64,000 nt of DNA from Friedmanniella luteola. GTDB lineage: Bacteria; Actinomycetota; Actinomycetes; Propionibacteriales; Propionibacteriaceae. The stretch covers positions 4,526,001 through 4,590,000 of the forward strand of contig NZ_LT629749.1 in the NCBI RefSeq assembly GCF_900105065.1. Direction: 5' to 3'. Positions within the stretch are counted from its first letter, which is position 1; each line of letters begins with the position of its first letter. Under the pieces are notes generated by a model that ran no database searches, was not told where the DNA came from, and saw only the letters and a program-made list of their open reading frames with translations. Below, piece by piece: positions 50,153 through 57,332 of this stretch. The translations under genes and the position numbers were made by a program.

Positions 50153-51178
50153 TCAGGCGAGCTGGAGCATCACCTTGCTGCTGCCGGTGCTGCGGTCGGC
50201 GGCGACCCGCAGGGCCTCGGCGGCGTCGGCGAGCGGGAACCGGTGGGTGATCAGCGGGGACACGTCCAGGCCTGCCGCCAGGGCCGCCACCGCGTCGCTG
50301 ATCTCGTCGACGAAGCGATAGCTGCCCACCCAGGTGATCTCGCGGGTGACCAGGTCGCCGAGCGCGGCCGGCGTCGGCGCGCCGGGCAGGTTGCCGACCT
50401 GGACCAGCGTCCCGCCCCGCGCGACGGCGTGCAGCACCGCACCCAGGGCGCCAGGGGACCCGGAGGCTTCGATCACCAGCTCGACGTCGCCCGGCAGGTC
50501 CTCCCCGGCCCCGACGTCGACGCAGACGTCGGCCCCCAGGGCGCGGGCGATGCCGAGGGCGGCCGGGCTGACGTCGGCGGCGGTCACGGTCCGGGCCCCG
50601 GCGAACCGGAGCGCGGCCACGACGAGGGCGCCGATGGGTCCGGCCCCGTTCACCAGGACGTCCCGCCCGCGCACCTCCCCCGCCCGGCGGACGGCGTGCA
50701 TCGCCACCCCCAGCGGCTCGGCCAGCGCTCCGTGCAGCGTGTCGACGCCCGCGGGCAGCGGTCGCAGCTGGTCGACCCGGACGGTCTTCTGCTCGGCGAA
50801 CGCACCGTCGGTGTGGGGCAGCAGCGCGGCGGAGCCGAGGTAGCGGACCTCCCGGTGGAGGTTGGTCCGGCCGGCGATCCGGTCGGGCAGCGCCAGGTCG
50901 CCGACCGGGGTCGCCGGGTGCACGGTCACGGGGAGGCCGACCTCGACCCCGGTGACGCCAGGGCCGAGGGACCGGACCCGACCGGCCACCTCGTGGCCGA
51001 GCACCAGCGGCGCGCGGACCACGGCCGTCCCGGTCGCGCCGTGCCGGTAGTAGGAGAGGTCGGAGCCGCAGATGCCGCCCCACTCGAGGTCGAGGACCAC
51101 CTCGCCGGGACCGGCGACGGGCTCCGGCCGCTCCTCGACGCGCAGGTCACCCGCGCCGTGCACCACCACTGCCCGCAT
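50153..51178 (-). CDS. idnD: L-idonate 5-dehydrogenase-like zinc alcohol dehydrogenase
   Basis: A 341-residue MDR enzyme. '[14 protein letters not shown]' holds the catalytic-zinc Cys, '[11 protein letters not shown]' the zinc His-Glu, and '[22 protein letters not shown]' the Rossmann loop. Sequence and neighbours fit L-idonate 5-dehydrogenase, which makes 5-keto-D-gluconate; other polyol acids are possible. The structural zinc Cys set is absent, which is normal for this subgroup. ATG chosen by family fit (51178). First gene of the sugar-acid operon, divergent from gnd across 141 bp. Confidence 0.82.
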   Translation of the reverse strand: MRAVVVHGAGDLRVEERPEPVAGPGEVVLDLEWGGICGSDLSYYRHGATGTAVVRAPLVLGHEVAGRVRSLGPGVTGVEVGLPVTVHPATPVGDLALPDRIAGRTNLHREVRYLGSAALLPHTDGAFAEQKTVRVDQLRPLPAGVDTLHGALAEPLGVAMHAVRRAGEVRGRDVLVNGAGPIGALVVAALRFAGARTVTAADVSPAALGIARALGADVCVDVGAGEDLPGDVELVIEASGSPGALGAVLHAVARGGTLVQVGNLPGAPTPAALGDLVTREITWVGSYRFVDEISDAVAALAAGLDVSPLITHRFPLADAAEALRVAADRSTGSSKVMLQLA

Positions 51179-51286
51179 CGCCGCTCCTGGTCTGGTCCTG
51201 CCCCAGCCGATCACGTCGCGCCGACCCGGCCACCGGCGGGGTCCCGGACGCCTCCACCGCCTCCGACCCGCCCCGGTCAGCCCTGT

Positions 51287-51292
51287 TATGTT
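51287..51292 (+). promoter_or_regulatory. -10 element TATGTT of the gnd promoter
   Basis: TATGTT in an otherwise GC-only stretch lies 27 bases before the GTG of gnd, leaving room for a short leader with GAGGGGAG as SD. Confidence 0.45.
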
Positions 51293-51319
51293 CGGACCCT
51301 TCGACGAGGGGAGCCTGGC

Positions 51320-52417
51320 GTGCAGCTCGGAATGATCGGTCTGGGGCGGATGGGCGCCAACATCGTCCGGCGCCTGATGCGGGACGGCCACGAGTGCGTG
51401 GTCTACGACGTGAGCGCCGACTCGATCGCCGCCCTGGAGAAGGAGGGGGCCGTCGGCGCCCCCACCCTCGAGGAGTTCGTGGCCAAGCTGGAGCAGCCCC
51501 GCGTCGCCTGGGTGATGATCCCGGCCGGCATCACCGGCCAGACGGTCGAGAAGCTCGCCCCCCTGCTCGACGAGGGCGACGTCATCATCGACGGCGGCAA
51601 CTCGAACTACCACGACGACGTCCGGCGGGCCAAGGCGCTGCGCGAGCAGGGCATCCACTACGTCGACATCGGCACCAGCGGCGGCGTCTTCGGCCTCGAG
51701 CGCGGCTACTGCCTGATGGTCGGCGGCGACGAGGAGGCGGTCGGCCTCATCGACCCGATCCTCAAGACCATCGCCCCCGGGCCCGGCGAGATCGAGCGCA
51801 CCCCGGGCCGGACCGGCGAGCTGGGCGCGGAGGAGCAGGGCTACCTGCACTGCGGCCCCTCCGGCGCCGGGCACTTCGTCAAGATGGTCCACAACGGCAT
51901 CGAGTACGGCATCATGGCCGCCTTCGCCGAGGGCCTCAACATCCTGCACAACGCCGACGCGGGCATCAAGGCCGGCGAGCACTCCGCGGAGATCGCGCCG
52001 CTGGAGGAACCCGAGTACTACCAGTTCGACATCGACACGGCGAAGGTCACCGAGCTGTGGCGCCGCGGGTCGGTCATCTCGTCCTGGCTGCTGGACCTGA
52101 CCGCCGCGGCCCTGGCGGCCAACCCGACGCTGGACGGCCTGGCCGGCCGCGTCTCGGACTCCGGCGAGGGCCGCTGGACGGTCAAGGCGGCCATCGACGT
52201 CGGCGTCCCGGTCCCGGTGCTGGCGGCGTCACTGTTCGAGCGGTTCGCCTCCCGCGACGAGGACAAGTTCGCCAACCAGGTGCTCTCCGCCATGCGCCAG
52301 CAGTTCGGCGGCCACCACGAGCTGCCCGCCGGCAGCTCGCTCGAGGCCGGTGGGGAGAAGGCCGACCAGGTCGGCGGCACCCACACCACGGGCGGCGAGG
52401 AGACCGCGCCCAGCTGA
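51320..52417 (+). CDS. gnd: 6-phosphogluconate dehydrogenase, decarboxylating
   Basis: A 365-residue Gnd of the short (about 300-360 residue) type found in actinobacteria, not the 470-residue GndA. '[18 protein letters not shown]' is the NAD(P) Rossmann loop. 'IIDGGNSNY', '[19 protein letters not shown]' and '[16 protein letters not shown]' are the substrate-binding and catalytic (Lys-x3-Asn) segments. A 40-residue extension after the canonical region ends in a Gly/Thr tail. It yields ribulose-5-phosphate, CO2 and NAD(P)H. GTG start at 51320 with GAGGGGAG upstream. Confidence 0.93.
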   Translation: MQLGMIGLGRMGANIVRRLMRDGHECVVYDVSADSIAALEKEGAVGAPTLEEFVAKLEQPRVAWVMIPAGITGQTVEKLAPLLDEGDVIIDGGNSNYHDDVRRAKALREQGIHYVDIGTSGGVFGLERGYCLMVGGDEEAVGLIDPILKTIAPGPGEIERTPGRTGELGAEEQGYLHCGPSGAGHFVKMVHNGIEYGIMAAFAEGLNILHNADAGIKAGEHSAEIAPLEEPEYYQFDIDTAKVTELWRRGSVISSWLLDLTAAALAANPTLDGLAGRVSDSGEGRWTVKAAIDVGVPVPVLAASLFERFASRDEDKFANQVLSAMRQQFGGHHELPAGSSLEAGGEKADQVGGTHTTGGEETAPS

Positions 52418-52438
52418 GGGGAGCGCCGGCCGCGCCGC

Positions 52439-52801
52439 TCAGCGGTGCAGCCGGTGGTCCTTGGCCCGCTCGTGCTCCTCGATCGTCGCGGCGTAGGTGC
52501 GGCGCTCCTTGAGCAGCCACGGCGGCGGGTCGGCCAGCAGGACGCCGATCTGCTCGGCGTCGAGGCTCTCGGTGATCCCGTTGCGGGCCAGGCCGGCGCG
52601 GGAGATGCCCAGCTTCTGGGCCACGACGTCGCGCGGGAACGGGCCGTTGCGGCGCAGCTCGACCAGCCACGGCGGCGGGTCGGCCTTCAGCTGCTCCACC
52701 TCGTTGCGGGTCAGTTCCGCGCGCTGGAACTCCTCGGGCGTGGCGGGCAGGTGGACACCGAGCTTCTGGGCTGCGGTGAGGGGCTTCAGGGTCTGGCTCA
52801 C
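52439..52801 (-). CDS. DUF5997 family protein
   Basis: A 120-residue cytoplasmic protein starting 'VSQTLKPLTAAQKLGVHLP', the conserved DUF5997 N-terminus. It contains an internal duplication: 'DPPPWLVELRR' near residue 41 and 'DPPPWLLKERR' near 92, separated by a helix-turn-helix-like 'VVAQKLGISRAGLARNGI'. The repeat shows in the DNA too (AGCCACGGCGGCGGGTCGGCC-like segments about 150 bases apart). It has a leaderless GTG, with TAGCCT 6 bases before. It diverges from a LysR-effector-domain gene; I recall this pairing from other actinobacteria. Function unknown. Confidence 0.85.
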   Translation of the reverse strand: MSQTLKPLTAAQKLGVHLPATPEEFQRAELTRNEVEQLKADPPPWLVELRRNGPFPRDVVAQKLGISRAGLARNGITESLDAEQIGVLLADPPPWLLKERRTYAATIEEHERAKDHRLHR

Positions 52802-52807
52802 CGTCCC

Positions 52808-52813
52808 AGGCTA
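52808..52813 (-). promoter_or_regulatory. -10 element TAGCCT, leaderless promoter of the DUF5997 gene
   Basis: On the minus strand TAGCCT is followed by 6 bases and the GTG at 52801. Confidence 0.55.
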
Positions 52814-52858
52814 GCGAGGCCCGGCCCGACGCCCCGAACGCCCGCGCGCGGTCCGGAC

Positions 52859-52864
52859 TAGCCT
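52859..52864 (+). promoter_or_regulatory. -10 element TAGCCT, leaderless promoter of the LysR-effector-domain gene
   Basis: TAGCCT, 6 bases, then GTG at 52871. Its twin on the other strand is 45 bases away, so both genes share a compact 69-bp divergent promoter region. Confidence 0.55.
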
Positions 52865-52870
52865 GCCAGG

Positions 52871-53575
52871 GTGAGCCCCTCCCCCGCCGACGACGGACCC
52901 CGCGCCGTCCCCACGCTGCGGGTCGGTCACGTGCCCGGCGTGACGGTGTCGAAGTGGCGGCGGATCTGGGCCGAGCGGTTCCCGCGCCTCGGGCTCGACG
53001 TCGTCGCCGTCGACGAGGCCGACCAGCACGCGGCGCTGACCGGGGAGGTCGTCGACCTCTGCTTCGTCCGGCTGCCGCTGGAGGACCCGGGGCTGCACCT
53101 CATCCCGCTGTGGACCGAGCAACGCGTCGTCGTGGCGCCGAAGGACCACCCCGTCGCCGTCTTCGACGCCGTCACCCTCGCCGACCTGGCCGACGAGGAC
53201 GTGCTGGAGGGGTTCGCGGGCGACGAGGCGCTCGACCTGGTGGCCGGCGGGGCCGGCGTCGTCTACCTGCCGCAGGCCGTCGCCCGCGCCGCGAGCCGCA
53301 AGGACCTGGTGCACCGGCCGGTCACCGACGCCGCCCCCACCCAGATCGGGCTCGCCTGGCTGCGCGAGAACCCGCACGAGATGATCGAGGAGTTCGTCGG
53401 CATCGTCCGCGGCCGGACCGCCAACAGCTCACGGTCGTCGCAGGCCTCCGCCGCCGCGCCGGAGAAGAAGCCACCGGTCACGAAGCCGCCGAAGCCGCGG
53501 ACGGCGGCCCGGTCGGAGTCGGCGCCCGGGCGGACCCGCGGCGCCCGCCGACCCGGCCGCGGCCGCGGCCGCTGA
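52871..53575 (+). CDS. LysR substrate-binding-domain protein lacking the HTH
   Basis: A 234-residue protein matching the effector domain of LysR regulators from its first strand on ('TLRVGHVPGVTVSKWRRIWAERFPRL', 'LCFVRLPLEDPGLHLIPLWTEQRVVVAPKDHP'), but with no N-terminal helix-turn-helix. The last 55 residues are a low-complexity Ser/Lys/Pro/Arg tail that may bind nucleic acid non-specifically. The neighbouring DUF5997 protein has HTH-like residues and could supply DNA binding in trans. Leaderless GTG start. Confidence 0.82.
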   Translation: MSPSPADDGPRAVPTLRVGHVPGVTVSKWRRIWAERFPRLGLDVVAVDEADQHAALTGEVVDLCFVRLPLEDPGLHLIPLWTEQRVVVAPKDHPVAVFDAVTLADLADEDVLEGFAGDEALDLVAGGAGVVYLPQAVARAASRKDLVHRPVTDAAPTQIGLAWLRENPHEMIEEFVGIVRGRTANSSRSSQASAAAPEKKPPVTKPPKPRTAARSESAPGRTRGARRPGRGRGR

Positions 53576-53577
53576 CC

Positions 53578-54516
53578 TCAGGCCAGCCGCTCCGCCAGCG
53601 CCCGGCCCAGCGCGACCCCGGACAGGTAGGCCGACTCGACCCGCGGCTTGTCCGACCAGGCGTCGCCGCACACGCCGATCAGGTCCTCGCCGAGGAAGAA
53701 GCGCTCCTGGCGCGTCCGGCTGGGCTTGGCGAACGTCCACCGGTGCACGTGCCGGGAGACCGCCTCGGTGCCGATGCCCAGGGCGTCCCGGACCGCCAGC
53801 TCCAGCAGCGGGGCGGCCTCCTGCGGCGCCTCGAGGTGCTCGGCGGCGAACTCCGGCGTCGAGTGGGCGACCAGCACGGGGGCGAAGTCGTCGCGGCGGC
53901 GACCGTCGTCGGCGATCCAGGCGACGACCGGGTCGTCGGCCACGAACGCGCCGTCCATCGCCGGCCACACCGCCTCCGCCCAGCGCGCGGTCAGGGCCAG
54001 CACCGGCTGGAACGGGTCGTGCAGCACGGCGGAGACGGCGGTGAGGGCCGGGTCGAGCAGCCGCTGGGCCTGCGGGTCGGGCATGGCCAGCACGACGGCG
54101 TCGGCCGGCTGGCCGTCGACCTGCGGCCCCGGCGTGACGGCGCGGACGTTCTGCTCGCGCACGTCGAGGCCGGTGGCCAGGTCCTCGACCAGGGAGCGAA
54201 GCCCTTCGGCCGCCGCCCAGCGCATCGGCCCCGGCTTGGGGGTGAGGTCGCCGTCGTCCGCGACGTGGAAGGTGTCGGTCCACGGGCGGGCCAGCCCGCG
54301 GGCGTGCCAGTCCTCGGCCACCACCTCGAACGCCGGATCGGAGACGGTGAAGTAGGAGGCACCCGTGTCGACGACGCGGTCGTCGGTGCGCCGGCTGGCC
54401 ATCCGGCCGCCGATCCGCTGGCCGCGGTCGAGCACGACGACGTCGACGCCCGCCGCCCGCAGGGTGCGGGCGGCCGCGATCCCCGAGATCCCGGCACCGA
54501 CCACGACGACGCTCAC
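53578..54516 (-). CDS. NAD(P)/FAD-dependent amine-oxidase-like (renalase-like) protein
   Basis: A 312-residue flavoprotein. 'VSVVVVGAGISGIAAARTLRAAG' is the FAD dinucleotide loop, then 'VVVLDRGQRIGGRMASRR' is the GG-doublet region, and the C-terminal 'GEDLIGVCGDAWSDKPRVESAYLSG' closes the FAD site. The short length and lack of a large substrate domain fit the renalase/YobN-like group. Substrate unknown. GTG at 54516 overlaps the stop of the PPOX gene, so both are one transcription unit. Confidence 0.85.
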   Translation of the reverse strand: MSVVVVGAGISGIAAARTLRAAGVDVVVLDRGQRIGGRMASRRTDDRVVDTGASYFTVSDPAFEVVAEDWHARGLARPWTDTFHVADDGDLTPKPGPMRWAAAEGLRSLVEDLATGLDVREQNVRAVTPGPQVDGQPADAVVLAMPDPQAQRLLDPALTAVSAVLHDPFQPVLALTARWAEAVWPAMDGAFVADDPVVAWIADDGRRRDDFAPVLVAHSTPEFAAEHLEAPQEAAPLLELAVRDALGIGTEAVSRHVHRWTFAKPSRTRQERFFLGEDLIGVCGDAWSDKPRVESAYLSGVALGRALAERLA

Positions 54517-54932
54517 CGGAGCATCCCGTAGGCGCGGCCGGGGCGGAGCCGGATGACGGTGCGGCGGTCGGCGACCATGGCCGCCCGGTACTCGTCCCAG
54601 TCGGGGTGCTCGCCCGACAGGGCCCGGTAGAGCTCGACCAGCTCGGTGACCGTCGCGTCGTCCGGCGACGCGCACACCGGCGCCAGCTCGACCTCACCCT
54701 CCAGCACGGCGTAGGACCAGAACGAGCCGGCGTCGAGCTTGATCGCCGCCCAGGGTCGGCGCTGCAGGTTCTTGTACTTGGCGCGGCGGGCGGTGGTCGA
54801 GATGCGCACCAGGCCGTCGGCGTCGACGGCGTGGATCACGTTCGACAGCTGGGGCAGGCCGTCGGACCGGAGCGTCACCAGGGTGGACTCGCGGTGCCGT
54901 CGGGCCGCGTCGAGGGCGTCGCTGAGCTCCAT
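54513..54932 (-). CDS. PPOX-class F420/FMN-dependent oxidoreductase
   Basis: A 139-residue split-beta-barrel protein. 'HRESTLVTLRSDGLPQLSNVIHAVDADG' and 'ARRAKYKNLQRRPWAAI' are typical of F420-dependent PPOX-class reductases of the FDOR-B type in actinobacteria. It may reduce small lipids or quinones with F420H2. ATG at 54932 is supported by a TAGGCT -10 element 7 bases upstream, which rules out the longer frame. Coupled to the FAD oxidoreductase. Confidence 0.85.
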   Translation of the reverse strand: MELSDALDAARRHRESTLVTLRSDGLPQLSNVIHAVDADGLVRISTTARRAKYKNLQRRPWAAIKLDAGSFWSYAVLEGEVELAPVCASPDDATVTELVELYRALSGEHPDWDEYRAAMVADRRTVIRLRPGRAYGMLR

Positions 54933-54939
54933 GCCGGTG

Positions 54940-54945
54940 AGCCTA
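54940..54945 (-). promoter_or_regulatory. -10 element TAGGCT, leaderless promoter of the PPOX gene
   Basis: On the minus strand TAGGCT is followed by 7 bases and the ATG at 54932. Confidence 0.5.
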
Positions 54946-55089
54946 TGCCCCCAGCCCGCCGTCCTCGGCTCGTGCGCCGCTGGCACGCAGCCCTGACCAC
55001 GGGCGACCGGCCGACCGGCTTCCGAGCCACAATGCGCATTTCTGCCGAGCTCGGACAAATACTGGTCAGACATCTACCCCTCATTGGTG

Positions 55090-55115
55090 GGAATGGTGGT
55101 GTTCACCCATTCGTC
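55090..55115 (+). promoter_or_regulatory. Possible ECF-sigma-type promoter of the peptide gene
   Basis: GGAAT (55090-55094), 17 bases, CGTC (55112-55115) resembles the GGAAC-N16-17-CGTC pattern of many ECF sigma factors. It lies in a stretch less GC-rich than its surroundings, about 109 bases before the peptide ATG. Tentative. Confidence 0.3.
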
Positions 55116-55130
55116 CCAAGATGTTCATCA

Positions 55131-55148
55131 CCAGGACACCGGTCCTGG
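55131..55148. promoter_or_regulatory. Perfect inverted repeat in the leader of the peptide gene
   Basis: CCAGGAC-accg-GTCCTGG, a 7-bp perfect stem with a 4-base loop. It falls 16 bases after the ECF-like -10 and 76 bases before the peptide ATG. It could be an operator or an RNA hairpin. Confidence 0.4.
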
Positions 55149-55223
55149 GGTCGAAGCTCTTCTCCCCGTGTCGGCCGGACGGGTGGAGACGCTTCGTGAC
55201 CCGAGTGAACTCAAGGAGGAGTC

Positions 55224-55355
55224 ATGACTTTCAAGGGCTACCACGTCAAGGGCAAGAAGAACAAGAAGCACGACACCAAGAGCAAGAGCCACAGCAAGTC
55301 GTACTCGAAGAGCTACAGCCGGAGCAAGTCCTACAGCAAGAGCCACGGCTACTGA
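55224..55355 (+). CDS. 43-residue Ser-alternating cationic peptide (candidate exported/modified precursor)
   Basis: Starts at ATG 55224 with AGGAGG at 55214-55219, 4 bases upstream. Residues 1-19 hold a hydrophobic-free, Lys/Gly/His-rich head ('MTFKGYHVKGKKNKKHD'). From residue 20 to 41 every even position is Ser (11 of them), and the odd positions are Lys, His, Tyr or Arg, giving three SKSY units (24, 28, 34) and one SKSH. It ends G-Y. In total there are 12 Lys, 1 Arg, 4 His, 5 Tyr and 1 Asp, so it is strongly cationic. No Cys, no double-Gly leader and no signal peptide. I recognise no family. It precedes an ABC exporter and a kinase, which suggests phosphorylation and/or export of this peptide. 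Confidence 0.75.
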   Translation: MTFKGYHVKGKKNKKHDTKSKSHSKSYSKSYSRSKSYSKSHGY

Positions 55356-55393
55356 GGGTTCGGCTCTGAGCGGGCTTCTCCAGCTCCGCTCCA

Positions 55394-55430
55394 GCGCACG
55401 GTGGGCGGCCGTCGGCCGCCCGCCGTGCGC
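55394..55430 (+). terminator. Strong hairpin between peptide gene and exporter gene (attenuator)
   Basis: A 17-bp stem (arms 55394-55410 and 55414-55430, one G-U pair) with a 3-base loop, followed by CTTCTTCCCC. It lies 38 bases after the peptide stop and 30 bases before the exporter ATG. It would make the peptide transcript more abundant than the exporter-kinase transcript. Confidence 0.75.
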
Positions 55431-55460
55431 ACTTCTTCCCCTTCCCGAACAGGACCCGAC

Positions 55461-57332
55461 ATGCGCGCTGCACCCCGCGAGATCGCGCTCCGCGCCATCG
55501 TGGGCCGGTTCTGGCCCTTCGCCGCCCCGCGTCGCGGCTGGTTGCTCGTCGCCCTGCTGCTCTCGCTCCTGCCGCCCCTCGTCAACACCGCGGAGATCTG
55601 GCTGTTCAAGGTGCTCGTGGACGACGTCCTGCTGCCGCGCGAGTTCGCCCTGTTCCCCACCGTGGCTGCCGCCTACGTCGGGCTCACCGTCCTCGAAGCC
55701 CTGATCTCGGGCAGTCGTCGAATGCTGTCGACCTGGCTCAGCCAACGATTCCTGGTCGATCTGCGCACCCATCTGCTGCGGCACTTCCAGCGCTTGTCTC
55801 CCACGTTCTTCCACCAGAGCAAGCTCGGCGACCTGCTCGCCCGGATGTCCGGCGACGTCGCGGCCATCGAGGCCTTCGTGGTCTCGGCCGTCACCTCGTT
55901 CACGTCGGCCACCGTGCAGATCGTCGTCTACGTCGGCGCGTTGTTCTACCTGCAATGGCAGCTGGCCCTGGTGGCGCTCGTCGTCACCCCGTTGTTCTGG
56001 TACACCGCCCGGCGCTTCTCCGGGCGCACCAAGAGCCTCTCCCGGGAGAAGCAGCGCCTCTCCGGCACCATCGGCAGCGTCGTGGAGCAGACGCTGAGCA
56101 ACATCACCCTCGTGCAGGCCTACGGACAAGAGGAACGTCAGGTCGCCCGCTTCTCGGACGAAGCCGAACGCAAGTACCGCGTCGAGATGGCGTCGGCCCG
56201 GCTCAAGAGCGTCTACACCCCCGTGGTCGACCTCATCGAGCTCCTGGGCGTGCTGACCGTGCTCGGCACCGGAGCGTGGCTGTTGTCGCGTGGCCAGCTC
56301 AGCGTCGGTGAGCTGCTCGCCTTCCTCACCTTCCTCGGCGGTCTCTACGGCCCGGTCCGCCGGCTCGGATCCCTCGCCAACACCGCCTACGCCGCCTCCG
56401 CCGGCGCCGAGCGGGTGATCCAGGTCCTCGACCAGCCGCCCGCCGTGCAGGACGCTCCGGACGCGGTCGACGTCGGGGTCACCCGCGGGCACCTGGAGGT
56501 CCGCGACCTGACGTTCCGCTACCCGGGCAGCGCGCGACTCGCCCTCGACGCGGTGTCCTTCAGCGTCGGCCCCGGGGAGACCGTCGCCGTCGTCGGGGCG
56601 AGCGGCGCCGGCAAGTCGACGCTCGCGAAACTGCTGGTCCGGTTCTTCGACCCCGAGGGCGGGCAGGTGCTGCTCGACGGCCACGACATCACGTCGATCA
56701 CCCTCGGATCGCTGCGCCGCAACGTCACCGTGCTGCTGCAGGAGACCCTGCTGCTGGATGGCACGATCCACGACAACATCACCTACGGACGCAGTGACGC
56801 GAGCACCGAGGCGGACGTCGAGGGCGCCGCGGTCGCCGCCGACGCGGACGGCTTCATCGGGGCGCTCCCGCAGGGCTACGACACCGAGATCGGCGAGCGT
56901 GGCCGCCGGCTGAGCGGCGGTCAGGGCCAGCGGCTGGCGATCGCCCGGGCCATGCTGCGGAACGCCCCGGTGCTGCTGCTCGACGAGCCGACGACGGGGC
57001 TCGACGCGCAGTCGACGGCACGCCTCGTCCAACCGATGCGGCGCCTGATGACCGGCCGGGCGACGGTGATCATCTCCCACAACCTGACCACGGTCCGGGA
57101 AGCCACCAGCATCGTCGTGCTCGACCAGGGCCGCGTCGTCGAACGCGGGACGCACGACGAGCTGCTGCGACTCCAGGGGCGCTACGCGGAGCTGTGGCGG
57201 CAGAGCGGTCTCGACCAGCCTCCGCCCCCGCCGACCGCCCGTCGCGCCGCGGCCGACGGCGAGCACGGCCGGGCCCGCCGTGCCCTCATCGGCCCCGAGC
57301 TCGAGCTTCAGCTGGCGGCCACCGATGGCTGA
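55461..57332 (+). CDS. ABC exporter (fused membrane and ATPase domains)
   Basis: A 623-residue half-transporter. Six membrane helices lie between about 25 and 300 (first helix 'GWLLVALLLSLLPPLVNTAEIWLF'), followed by an NBD with Walker A 'GASGAGKST' (about 379), Q-loop 'LLQETLLLDGTI', signature 'LSGGQGQRLAIARAM' (about 484) and Walker B 'VLLLDEPT' (about 505). There is no N-terminal C39 peptidase, so it would not cut a leader. The C-terminal 35 residues after the NBD are Pro/Ala-rich. It resembles MsbA/lipid or peptide exporters. ATG 55461 is preferred; the frame upstream runs through the hairpin. The kinase start overlaps its stop by 8 bases. Confidence 0.9.
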   Translation: MRAAPREIALRAIVGRFWPFAAPRRGWLLVALLLSLLPPLVNTAEIWLFKVLVDDVLLPREFALFPTVAAAYVGLTVLEALISGSRRMLSTWLSQRFLVDLRTHLLRHFQRLSPTFFHQSKLGDLLARMSGDVAAIEAFVVSAVTSFTSATVQIVVYVGALFYLQWQLALVALVVTPLFWYTARRFSGRTKSLSREKQRLSGTIGSVVEQTLSNITLVQAYGQEERQVARFSDEAERKYRVEMASARLKSVYTPVVDLIELLGVLTVLGTGAWLLSRGQLSVGELLAFLTFLGGLYGPVRRLGSLANTAYAASAGAERVIQVLDQPPAVQDAPDAVDVGVTRGHLEVRDLTFRYPGSARLALDAVSFSVGPGETVAVVGASGAGKSTLAKLLVRFFDPEGGQVLLDGHDITSITLGSLRRNVTVLLQETLLLDGTIHDNITYGRSDASTEADVEGAAVAADADGFIGALPQGYDTEIGERGRRLSGGQGQRLAIARAMLRNAPVLLLDEPTTGLDAQSTARLVQPMRRLMTGRATVIISHNLTTVREATSIVVLDQGRVVERGTHDELLRLQGRYAELWRQSGLDQPPPPPTARRAAADGEHGRARRALIGPELELQLAATDG

